In this document: positions 6,396 to 12,245 of the stretch, in pieces
How the letters are laid out: each line of letters begins with the position of its first letter
Numbering within the stretch: the first letter of the stretch is position 1
Source: Burkholderiaceae bacterium
GTDB taxonomy: Bacteria > Pseudomonadota > Gammaproteobacteria > Burkholderiales > Burkholderiaceae_D
DNA: 12,245 nt
Assembly: GCA_019752915.1 (NCBI GenBank)
Contig: JAIELO010000204.1
Location: 1-12,245, forward strand
Reading direction: 5' to 3'
Made by a program: the position numbers and the translations under genes
Notes under the pieces: generated by a model
The model's input: only the letters and a program-made list of their open reading frames with translations
What the model was told of the DNA's origin: nothing
Database searches by the model: none

Positions 6396-7259
6396 ATGAA
6401 ACTCAAATTCACCAAAATGCATGGCGCCGGCAATGACTTCGTGGTCATCGACGGCATCAATCAGCACATCGATTTCACCCCTGCCCAGTGGCAGCATCTG
6501 GGCGATCGCCGCTTCGGCGTCGGAGCCGACCAGATGCTGCTGGTGGAAAAGCCGACCGAAGCCGGTTGCGATTTCCGCTATCGCATCTTCAACGCCGACG
6601 GCGGCGAAGTCGAACAGTGCGGCAACGGCTCGCGCGCCTTCGTCAAATTTGTCGCCGAAAAAGGGCTGACCAGCCAGCGCAGCATCACCGTGCAGACCAA
6701 GGCTGGCATCATCGCGCCGCGTCTGGAAGACGATGGCAGCATCACCGTCGACATGGGCGCACCGGTGCTCGAAGCGGTGCGGGTTCCCTTCGATGCCGAC
6801 GGCCTGAGCGGCCAGCCGCAAGCCGATGACCTGCTGTGGCCACTCATGCTGGAACTGGGCGGCGCACGCGAAGAGATACTGATCTCGGTAGTGTCGATGG
6901 GTAATCCGCACGCCGTGCAGGTGGTCGACGACGTCGATACGGCACCGGTGGAACTGAGCGGCCCGCTGATCGAACGTCACCCGCGCTTCCCCAACCGCGT
7001 CAATGCCGGCTTCATGCAGATCGTGGATCGCCGGCATATCCGCTTGCGCGTGTTCGAACGGGGCGTGGGCGAGACACTCGCGTGCGGCACCGGCGCCTGT
7101 GCAGCGGTGGTGGCGGGAATCCGTCGCGGCCTGCTCGACAGTCCGGTGCAGGTCACGGCGCGCGGTGGCCAGTTGTCGATCAGCTGGGCCGGTGCCGGCC
7201 AGCCAGTGCTGCTGACCGGTCCCGCCGTGACCGTGTTTGAAGGCGAAATCGAGATCTAA
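6396..7259 (+). CDS. dapF: Diaminopimelate epimerase
   Basis: Cytoplasmic, cofactor-free racemase-type enzyme turning LL-diaminopimelate into the meso form, used for lysine and as the crosslinking residue of peptidoglycan. 287 residues, normal length. The two catalytic cysteines are seen: Cys75 in [10 protein letters not shown] and Cys230 in [11 protein letters not shown]. The N-terminus [19 protein letters not shown] fixes the start at the ATG at 6396; an upstream TTG at 6360 is in frame but adds non-conserved residues. No good Shine-Dalgarno precedes 6396 (only an A-rich stretch). The 66-bp gap from the acyltransferase gene and the absence of a terminator suggest the same operon. Its 3' end faces the Sel1 gene across 15 bp. 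Confidence 0.97.
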   Translation: MKLKFTKMHGAGNDFVVIDGINQHIDFTPAQWQHLGDRRFGVGADQMLLVEKPTEAGCDFRYRIFNADGGEVEQCGNGSRAFVKFVAEKGLTSQRSITVQTKAGIIAPRLEDDGSITVDMGAPVLEAVRVPFDADGLSGQPQADDLLWPLMLELGGAREEILISVVSMGNPHAVQVVDDVDTAPVELSGPLIERHPRFPNRVNAGFMQIVDRRHIRLRVFERGVGETLACGTGACAAVVAGIRRGLLDSPVQVTARGGQLSISWAGAGQPVLLTGPAVTVFEGEIEI

Positions 7260-7274
7260 TTCTTCTCAGCTTGC

Positions 7275-8837
7275 CTAAGCCGCCAGCAGATCGTCCACAT
7301 GGGCCGCGCCCGGCGCCCAGGTTTTCAAACGGTACAGACGCTGGCGGTAATTCCCCTCGATGCCTTCCGGACCGTTATCAAACGGTTCGAACAGGCGCAC
7401 CAGCCGGTCCAGCGCCTGCCGTTCGCGCGCGGTACGCAGCAGAATCAGCCGCCGTTTGCTGCGCCCGTAACTGGCACGGATATCGACCACCAGACAATGT
7501 CCCTGATCGGCAGCCGGCACATCGAGCAGCAGCGCTTCGGCGCGGCGCAGGCCGAACAGACAGGCCAGCTCCAGCCGCGCCGCCAGCAAAGGCTGGGACT
7601 CCAGCGCCTCGCGACTCAGCGTGGCCAGTACGGCCTCCGCCCAGCCCGCCGCTTTGGGGGCAGCCGCCACGCGCGCCAGTGCCGCCTCGGCTTCGCGACA
7701 GCCCTGTGCCGCCGCCTTCTGCAGCCAGTAGGCGGCGCGCACGTCGCTCGATTCGTCGGTGCGGCGATTGCGCCAGGCATACATGCCGCATTCGAGCTGG
7801 GCGCCGCGATGTCCCATTTCCGCAGCGCGCTCCAGATAGCGCTGCGCCTCCGCCACGCAGCGCTGGGAAAATTCCGGTTTTAGATAGATGCGCGACAGGG
7901 CAAACCAGGCCTCGGCCAGTCCCTGCTCGCCAGCCAGCGTCAGCCAGCGTATCGCCCGTTTGAAATTGGCCGCAGCGATGCCATGCGGTTGCCGCTTCCC
8001 CTCACCGTCCATGCGGGCAAACCATAGCCCCAGCGCCAGCTGTGCCTGGCGATCACCGCCATACGCGGCCAGTTCGCGGTACTGCAGCAATTCCGCCTGC
8101 GCCGCATCACACGCGTCGGCGCGCGCTTCGAGCAACTCGGCGCAGCGCGACAACAGGGTCAGTTGTACGGGCAGCACCGCCCAGTCCACCGAGCGGGCCG
8201 CCTCGGCATCAATCGGGGCACGCTCGAGCAACTGCCGCGACAAGGGCAGCGCACGCTGCAGATAGGCGTCCGGGTCACTATTCCAGGCTTGTTCCAGCAC
8301 GGCATACTGGGCCGCTGCCAGCCCGCTATCGGCCGCCCGCGCCAGCCATTGCTGGCCATCGGGGCTGCCCGGTTGCGCTGCCGGCGCGGGGCAGACGGCG
8401 GGCGCCGGTGTGACACGCGCCGCTTGCTGCGACAACAGCCATTGGGCTTCGGCACAGCCGCTGCGCGCCGACACTTCCAGTAACTGCAGCGCTTTATCCT
8501 GCAAGGCCAGCACCGCCGGCACCGGTTCACCATGCACTACCAGCTGGGCCAGTACCAGTCCGGCCTGCGGAATCCCGGCCGCATAGGCGCGTTCGTACCA
8601 GACCAGCACTTCGGGCATTTTGTGCTGCGCCTGCTCATAAGGAATGTAACTACCAATCAACATCCAGGCTTCATCCAGCTGCTGGGCTGCGGCGCGATCG
8701 AGCCAGTGCAGCGCCGTCGGCAGACTGTGCGGCAAGCTGGCGCCGCCGAACAGATACAGCTTGCCCAGCGCTAACTGACACGCGGCATCCCCTGCGCGCG
8801 CGCCACGGATGATCCCTAATTCTTCTCGATTAGCCAT
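7275..8837 (-). CDS. Sel1-like (TPR-type) repeat protein
   Basis: 520 residues from the ATG at 8837. Several Sel1-type helical repeats are visible: around 15-60, 86-100, 124-137, 160-180, 260-320 and 325-390. They have the usual pattern of small residues plus A-x-x-x-L and a W/Y-L-x-x-A-A helix (for example AAYWLQKAAAQGCREAEAALA at 368-388, a very clear unit). Such repeats form a superhelical scaffold for protein contacts. Residues about 400-520 form a different, unrecognised C-terminal part. No signal peptide or membrane segment, so probably cytoplasmic. Start uncertain: an ATG at 8861 would add 8 residues; neither has a strong ribosome site at ideal spacing (GGAG 13 nt before 8837). It is transcribed against dapF. 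Function unknown. Confidence 0.82.
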   Translation of the reverse strand: MANREELGIIRGARAGDAACQLALGKLYLFGGASLPHSLPTALHWLDRAAAQQLDEAWMLIGSYIPYEQAQHKMPEVLVWYERAYAAGIPQAGLVLAQLVVHGEPVPAVLALQDKALQLLEVSARSGCAEAQWLLSQQAARVTPAPAVCPAPAAQPGSPDGQQWLARAADSGLAAAQYAVLEQAWNSDPDAYLQRALPLSRQLLERAPIDAEAARSVDWAVLPVQLTLLSRCAELLEARADACDAAQAELLQYRELAAYGGDRQAQLALGLWFARMDGEGKRQPHGIAAANFKRAIRWLTLAGEQGLAEAWFALSRIYLKPEFSQRCVAEAQRYLERAAEMGHRGAQLECGMYAWRNRRTDESSDVRAAYWLQKAAAQGCREAEAALARVAAAPKAAGWAEAVLATLSREALESQPLLAARLELACLFGLRRAEALLLDVPAADQGHCLVVDIRASYGRSKRRLILLRTARERQALDRLVRLFEPFDNGPEGIEGNYRQRLYRLKTWAPGAAHVDDLLAA

Positions 8838-8882
8838 CGTCTCACTATTACTCCGATTCATAGAAGCGGGCGGCGCGTGCAT

Positions 8883-8896
8883 CCTGTCTAGGCAGG
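8883..8896. promoter_or_regulatory. Near-palindrome upstream of the Sel1 gene
   Basis: CCTGTCTAGGCAGG reads almost the same on both strands (12 of 14 positions). It lies 46 bp before the Sel1 start, where an operator would be expected. Only its symmetry supports it. Confidence 0.2.
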
Positions 8897-9118
8897 CTAT
8901 CGGCGACCATTGGTAACGGAGAGTGTAGCGTGCCATCGGCGCCACACTGTAAAGAATATGGTGAACATTTTGATATCCCGCAAGGAATACCAGTGGCGTC
9001 CACAGGTACGCTAGAGGCTAATTGATGCCTGAGTGAAAGGAATTAATCCTCGAACCCGGGCCAGCCACGCGCGATTTATGCGTTTCATTAATACAACAGG
9101 AACTCTGCTTTCGTGGGC

Positions 9119-9169
9119 TTTCGACCAAAATTAAGCGTCCCAATTGACCATTTCGACGTTTTTAAAGCG
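9119..9169 (+). repeat. Tandem imperfect repeat before the porin gene
   Basis: Two copies of TTTCGAC-N9-AAGCG, at 9119-9137 and 9151-9169, agree at 13 of 19 positions and are offset by 32 bp, about three helical turns. The outer blocks are identical and the middle is A/T-rich in both. It could be a pair of regulator sites; no regulator is implied by the sequence itself. Confidence 0.3.
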
Positions 9170-9260
9170 GCAGCAGATTAAGGTTTCAGCATTCGGAGAT
9201 CTTCAACCCCGATCTTCAGCTTCAGACTCAACGATGTTCACTCTTAAAGGAATAGCTAAA

Positions 9261-10316
9261 ATGAAAAAATCTTTGGTGGCTTTGGCGCTCATGGGCGCGT
9301 TCACTGGTGCATATGCACAATCGTCCGTGACTATCTATGGCACTGTAGATGCTGGTATCTCCAAACTGACCGGCGGCACCACTTCGGTCGGCAAACGTGA
9401 CAACAACAAACTCGGCTTCAAAGGCGTAGAAGATCTGGGCAGCGGCCTGAGCGCACTGTTCCAGCTGGAAATCCGCTACGAACCAGACACCGGCACCATC
9501 GAAAACACCTCGGGCGCCAACAGCCGTCCGCTGTTCCAGGGTCAGAGCCGCGTCGGTCTGCAAGGCGACTTCGGTACCGTGCGTCTGGGCCGTGGCCTGA
9601 CTGCCTTCCAGGAAACCAGCACCCAGTTCGAACCATGGAGCGGTCTGCCAGCCGTGGCCGGTTACCAGACCGACCTGCAAGTGGCCGGCTACACCAGCGA
9701 TCCAATGAGCACCACCGGTAACTCGCGTAACCGCTTCTCGAATTCGGTGTTCTATAACAGCCCGGTCATCGGCGGCATGTTCCAGCTGAACGTCACCGTG
9801 CAAGCCAAGGAAGCCAACCAGAACCCGGTCATTATCGGCAAAGGCACCGCAACCAACCCGCAATTCCCGGCCAATTCTGCGCCAACCACCACCCCGTACT
9901 CGCTCAGCGCAACGGCCATGAATGGCCCGTTCGGTTTCTATGCTGCGTACGAAAAGAATGCCATCGAAACCAAACTGTGGTCGCTCGGCGCCTCGTTCAA
10001 ACCAGTTCCTGAACTGAAACTGATGGGTTCCTACCAGTCGCAGGATCAGGCTGAAAACGTGCTGATCAATCCTAAGACGAAAGCCTGGCTGGTCGGTGCC
10101 AACTACACCGTCGGCGCTGGCCTGGTTCGTTTCGGCTATGGTCAGAAAGATCCGGACAACAGCCTGCATAGCGCTGCCATCGCCAAAACCAAGCAAGTAT
10201 CGATCGGCTACGACTACAATCTGTCGCCACGCACCTACCTGTATGTGGATGCCTCGAACAAGAAAGCCACCACCACGGCCAACTTCTACAGCCTCGGTAT
10301 TCACCACAACTTCTAA
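9261..10316 (+). CDS. General porin, betaproteobacterial type (Porin_4 family)
   Basis: 351 residues. Outer-membrane beta-barrel channel for small hydrophilic solutes, normally a trimer. Signal peptide MKKSLVALALMGAFTGAYA with cleavage expected after residue 19 (AYA|Q). The mature protein begins QSSVTIYGTVDAGIS, the typical first strand of Burkholderiales porins; later blocks NKLGFKGVEDLGSGLSALFQLE, SRVGLQGDFGTVRLGR and SNSVFYNSPVIGGMF are family landmarks. It ends in SLGIHHNF with the C-terminal Phe needed for barrel assembly. The start is set by AAGGA 9 nt upstream and by the signal peptide; the frame is open further upstream (to 9144) but that part is not porin-like. Single-gene unit closed by two terminators. 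The substrate cannot be read from the sequence. Confidence 0.95.
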   Translation: MKKSLVALALMGAFTGAYAQSSVTIYGTVDAGISKLTGGTTSVGKRDNNKLGFKGVEDLGSGLSALFQLEIRYEPDTGTIENTSGANSRPLFQGQSRVGLQGDFGTVRLGRGLTAFQETSTQFEPWSGLPAVAGYQTDLQVAGYTSDPMSTTGNSRNRFSNSVFYNSPVIGGMFQLNVTVQAKEANQNPVIIGKGTATNPQFPANSAPTTTPYSLSATAMNGPFGFYAAYEKNAIETKLWSLGASFKPVPELKLMGSYQSQDQAENVLINPKTKAWLVGANYTVGAGLVRFGYGQKDPDNSLHSAAIAKTKQVSIGYDYNLSPRTYLYVDASNKKATTTANFYSLGIHHNF

Positions 10317-10321
10317 GCGCA

Positions 10322-10345
10322 GGGCCGGCCCGCAAGGCCGGTTTT
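10322..10345 (+). terminator. Porin terminator 1
   Basis: Stem CCGGCC (10325-10330) / GGCCGG (10336-10341), loop CGCAA, followed by TTTT. It begins a few bases after the porin stop. Short U-run, so probably leaky. Confidence 0.75.
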
Positions 10346-10358
10346 GCCAAGGAGAATC

Positions 10359-10388
10359 ACGGACATGGGTGACCATGTCCGTTTTTTT
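10359..10388 (+). terminator. Porin terminator 2
   Basis: Perfect 10-bp stem ACGGACATGG (10359-10368) / CCATGTCCGT (10373-10382), tetraloop GTGA, followed by seven T. A strong Rho-independent terminator backing up the first one and insulating the DUF484-xerC unit from porin transcription. Confidence 0.9.
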
Positions 10389-10398
10389 CGTTTAGAAT
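10369..10398 (+). promoter_or_regulatory. Possible promoter of DUF484-xerC
   Basis: GTGACC (10369-10374) and TAGAAT (10393-10398) are separated by 18 bp. The -10 has one mismatch to consensus and the -35 has four of six matches. The element overlaps terminator 2; a promoter is needed here because both terminators block read-through. Confidence 0.35.
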
Positions 10399-10435
10399 GA
10401 AGCTCGATCTTCCACCTAGTAAATAAAGTACCGTC

Positions 10436-11104
10436 ATGACTGCCCCACTGGATTCCACCCTCGTCGCCCAGTACCTGAGCGACAATCCGCGATTTTTCGA
10501 AGAACACGCTGACCTGCTGGCGGAAATCAAACTGTCCAGCCCCGTCACTGGCCGCGCCGTCTCGCTGCAGGAGCGCCAGATGGAAGTCATGCGCGACAAA
10601 TACAAGACGCTGGAGTTGCGCATGAGCAACTTGATGCGTCTGGCCTCGGAAAACGAAGCCATCGCCAACAAGTTCCACCGCTGGACCAAGATCTTGCTGG
10701 AATCGGAAGATGTGGGTTCCATACCACACGCTGTGACCAGTGGTCTGAAATCGAGTTTTGATGTGCCGCAGGTAACGTTGCGGATCTGGAATACCGAAGC
10801 GGAATACGCCGGCGAGTGGTTCGTGCGCGGCGTTTCCGACGATGCCCGCATCTTCGCCAACAGCCTGATGGCGCCTTACTGCGGCACCAACAAGGACTTC
10901 GAAGCGGTCAGCTGGCTGGACGACCCGACCGGCATCACCTCGACCGTGATCATCCCGCTGCGCAAGCCGGGCAACAAGGACGCCTTCGGCCTGCTGATTC
11001 TGGGCTCGGCCGATCCGGCCCGCTTCACCTCGCTGATGGCCACCGACTTCCTGATCCACATCGGCGAAACCAGCAGCACGGCGCTGGCCTGGCTGCTGGC
11101 CTAA
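10436..11104 (+). CDS. DUF484 family protein (GAF-like)
   Basis: 222 residues. N-terminal part with the family pattern: QYLSDNPRFFEEHADLLAEI at 12-31, then AVSLQERQ at 41-48, then a charged helix to about 85 likely to form a coiled coil. The C-terminal part (about 90-220) has GAF-like alternation, ending in FGLLILGSADPARF at 174-187. The molecular role is not established; the family sits next to xerC in many proteobacteria, as here (14-bp gap), which suggests but does not prove a link to chromosome segregation or to dapF metabolism. The start at 10436 has only a weak ribosome site. Confidence 0.88.
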   Translation: MTAPLDSTLVAQYLSDNPRFFEEHADLLAEIKLSSPVTGRAVSLQERQMEVMRDKYKTLELRMSNLMRLASENEAIANKFHRWTKILLESEDVGSIPHAVTSGLKSSFDVPQVTLRIWNTEAEYAGEWFVRGVSDDARIFANSLMAPYCGTNKDFEAVSWLDDPTGITSTVIIPLRKPGNKDAFGLLILGSADPARFTSLMATDFLIHIGETSSTALAWLLA

Positions 11105-11118
11105 GTCAGCACACTCCC

Positions 11119-12054
11119 ATGTCCGTCTCTCCAGACCCCCGACTGGGCTGGATAGACGGCTATCTGGCGCAACTGCGTACCCAGCGCCAGCTATCTCCCC
11201 ACACCGTCAGTGCCTATGCGCGCGATCTGCTCGAACTGGCCAGCCTCACGCCCGGCCTAGCCTGGCCACAAATCGAACACAACACCATCCGCCGTCTGGC
11301 CGCCACCCTGCATGGGCGTGGCCTCGATCCCCGTTCGATTGCCCGCAAACTCTCAAGCTGGCGCGGTTTTTTCGACTGGCTCGGCGAACAGCTGCCGCTG
11401 GCCAGCAACCCCGTACAGGGCATCCGCCCGCCGAAACGCGCCCGTACTCTGCCGCGCGCCCTGTCGGTGGACGACGCCGTGCAACTGGTGGCACCCGTCG
11501 CAGTGCACGCCGGTAGCAGCCCCGAGCCCGCCGAGCTGTGCAATCAGGCCATGTTCGAACTGCTGTATTCGAGCGGTCTGCGGGTCTCGGAACTGACCGC
11601 ACTGGACCTGCATGCCGGTCCCGGCGCACTGGGCTGGGTGGTGCCGGAAAGCGGCGAAGTGCTGGTCACCGGTAAAGGCAACAAACAGCGCGTAGTCCCG
11701 GTCGGCAGCGCCGCGCTGACAGCACTGGCGGCCTGGCTGGCAGTGCGTCCGGCGCCAAGCGATGGCAGTAATGCCTTATTTTTAAGCAACCGCGCCAGCC
11801 GCATGAGCCCGCGCGTGGTACAGCAACGCCTGCGCGCGCGCGGCCTCGCGCATGGCACGGCCGTGTCCGTCCACCCGCACATGCTGCGCCATTCTTTCGC
11901 CTCGCACGTGCTGCAATCGTCCGGCGACTTGCGCGCCGTTCAGGAAATGCTAGGCCACTCCAGCATCAGTTCGACGCAAGTCTACACGGCGCTTGATTTC
12001 CAGCATCTGGCGGCTGTCTACGATCAGGCGCATCCGCGCGCAAAACGCAAATAA
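11119..12054 (+). CDS. xerC: Tyrosine recombinase XerC
   Basis: 311 residues. Works with XerD at the chromosomal dif site to resolve dimers before cell division. The N-terminal SAM-like core-binding domain spans about 8-95 (QLSPHTVSAYARDL, ARKLSSWRGFFDWL). The catalytic domain has all six expected residues: Arg155 (SSGLRVSE), Lys186 (TGKGNK), His254 and Arg257 (HPHMLRHSF), His280 (LGHSS) and the nucleophile Tyr289 (TQVYTALDF). Placement after a DUF484 gene and sequence close to housekeeping Xer proteins favour XerC over a phage or integron integrase; there is no att-like or mobile context. The start at 11119 follows DUF484 by 14 bp, with a poor Shine-Dalgarno, suggesting coupled translation. 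No clear terminator follows. Confidence 0.94.
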   Translation: MSVSPDPRLGWIDGYLAQLRTQRQLSPHTVSAYARDLLELASLTPGLAWPQIEHNTIRRLAATLHGRGLDPRSIARKLSSWRGFFDWLGEQLPLASNPVQGIRPPKRARTLPRALSVDDAVQLVAPVAVHAGSSPEPAELCNQAMFELLYSSGLRVSELTALDLHAGPGALGWVVPESGEVLVTGKGNKQRVVPVGSAALTALAAWLAVRPAPSDGSNALFLSNRASRMSPRVVQQRLRARGLAHGTAVSVHPHMLRHSFASHVLQSSGDLRAVQEMLGHSSISSTQVYTALDFQHLAAVYDQAHPRAKRK

Positions 12055-12084
12055 GCCCCCTCTGCGCTGGCTCAAGCGTGCAGT

Positions 12085-12114
12085 TTGCGCGCACGCGGCG
12101 AATTCCGGCATAAT
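12085..12114 (+). promoter_or_regulatory. Predicted promoter of the COG0523 GTPase gene
   Basis: TTGCGC (12085-12090) and CATAAT (12109-12114) with an 18-bp spacer; transcription would start near 12121 and give a leader of about 60 nt. I looked for a Zur-type palindrome, common before this gene family, and saw none. Confidence 0.5.
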
Positions 12115-12179
12115 CGGCTGCTTGAATTTCCCCGCTTCATCCCCATCTAGCTCACTTATTGACCCGACTGGCACGCACC

Positions 12180-12245
12180 ATGGCACTGATCCCCACCACC
12201 ATCCTCACCGGCTTCCTCGGCGCAGGTAAAACCACCCTGCTCAAC
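12180..12245 (+). CDS. CobW/COG0523 family GTPase, 5' end
   Basis: The first 22 codons only, cut by the right edge. They read MALIPTTILTGFLGAGKTTL followed by LN, which holds the Walker A loop GFLGAGKTT in the N-terminal position and wording typical of the G3E/COG0523 GTPases (CobW, YeiR, YjiA, ZNG1-type metal chaperones). The metal-binding CXCC motif lies beyond the window, so the subfamily (zinc, cobalt or other) cannot be set. Confidence 0.9.
   Translation, partial: MALIPTTILTGFLGAGKTTLLN

Larger units (their letters stand above)
8838..9260. other. Gene-free region between the Sel1 and porin genes
   Basis: About 420 bp between divergent genes. I see no convincing reading frame, RNA gene or mobile element. 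It holds the palindrome at 8883-8896, a tandem imperfect repeat at 9119-9169, a strong -35-like TTGACC at 9144-9149 without a good partner -10, and the porin ribosome site at 9247-9251. A long leader is usual for porin mRNAs and can carry sRNA targets; no specific site was identified. Confidence 0.5.

Noticed and set aside
9040..9065. A GGGTTCGAGG string (minus strand) resembling a tRNA T-arm.
   Set aside because: The matching 3' stem, acceptor stem and anticodon arm are absent, so it is neither a tRNA nor a convincing tRNA-derived att site.
9144..9260. N-terminal extension of the porin frame from a TTG.
   Set aside because: The signal peptide must be N-terminal and starts at 9261 behind a good AAGGA.
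9228..10376. A 382-codon minus-strand frame opposite the porin.
   Set aside because: Same shadow effect; the porin, with signal peptide, conserved strands and terminal Phe, explains the region.
10365..10400. An 11-codon frame (MGDHVRFFRLE) behind AAGGAG after the porin.
   Set aside because: The frame lies entirely within the second terminator hairpin and its T-run; the AAGGAG is probably chance.
11119..12054. Tyrosine recombinase as a sign of an integrated element.
   Set aside because: Full Xer motif set, DUF484 neighbour, and no flanking repeats or tRNA gene; it is the housekeeping XerC.
1..12245. Search for CRISPR arrays, insertion sequences, prophage genes and toxin-antitoxin pairs.
   Set aside because: No regularly spaced repeats, transposase motifs, terminal inverted repeats or small paired frames were seen.

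Overview
The window looks like a core-genome segment of a betaproteobacterium of the order Burkholderiales, most likely family Oxalobacteraceae. The reasons are an ahcY gene preceded by a textbook SAH riboswitch, a metK gene divergent from two lipid A acyltransferase genes, a dapF / DUF484 / xerC set, and a betaproteobacterial porin. Nothing points to a phage, an integrative element, an IS or a CRISPR array.

Left part (1-4605), S-adenosylmethionine cycle. On the minus strand lie ahcY (5' part only, running off the left edge) and metK. These make S-adenosylmethionine (SAM) and remove its by-product S-adenosylhomocysteine (SAH). Between them, on the plus strand, sits an exported S41-type protease with an extra C-terminal domain, followed by a possible 23-residue proline-rich peptide gene. 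ahcY has an SAH riboswitch whose downstream sequence can fold into a hairpin hiding its ribosome binding site and start codon. The metK leader holds a set of mutually exclusive pairings that could also hide or expose the start codon. This leader is the most interesting feature of the window: it forms a possible H-type pseudoknot and contains two strings resembling the conserved core of SAM-II riboswitches, in swapped order.

Middle part (4606-7259), envelope precursors. Two overlapping acyltransferase genes of the LpxL/HtrB family (ATGA overlap) are followed by dapF, which supplies meso-diaminopimelate for peptidoglycan and lysine. They read as one operon, divergent from metK.

Right part (7260-12245). 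A Sel1-repeat protein gene (minus) converges on dapF. Next come a 423-bp gene-free stretch and a general porin gene (plus) closed by two tandem terminators. Then come a DUF484 protein and the chromosome-dimer recombinase XerC. In enterobacteria dapF, the DUF484 gene and xerC are adjacent; here the Sel1 and porin genes lie between dapF and the other two. The window ends at the first 22 codons of a CobW/COG0523 family GTPase (metal-chaperone type), with a plausible promoter of its own.
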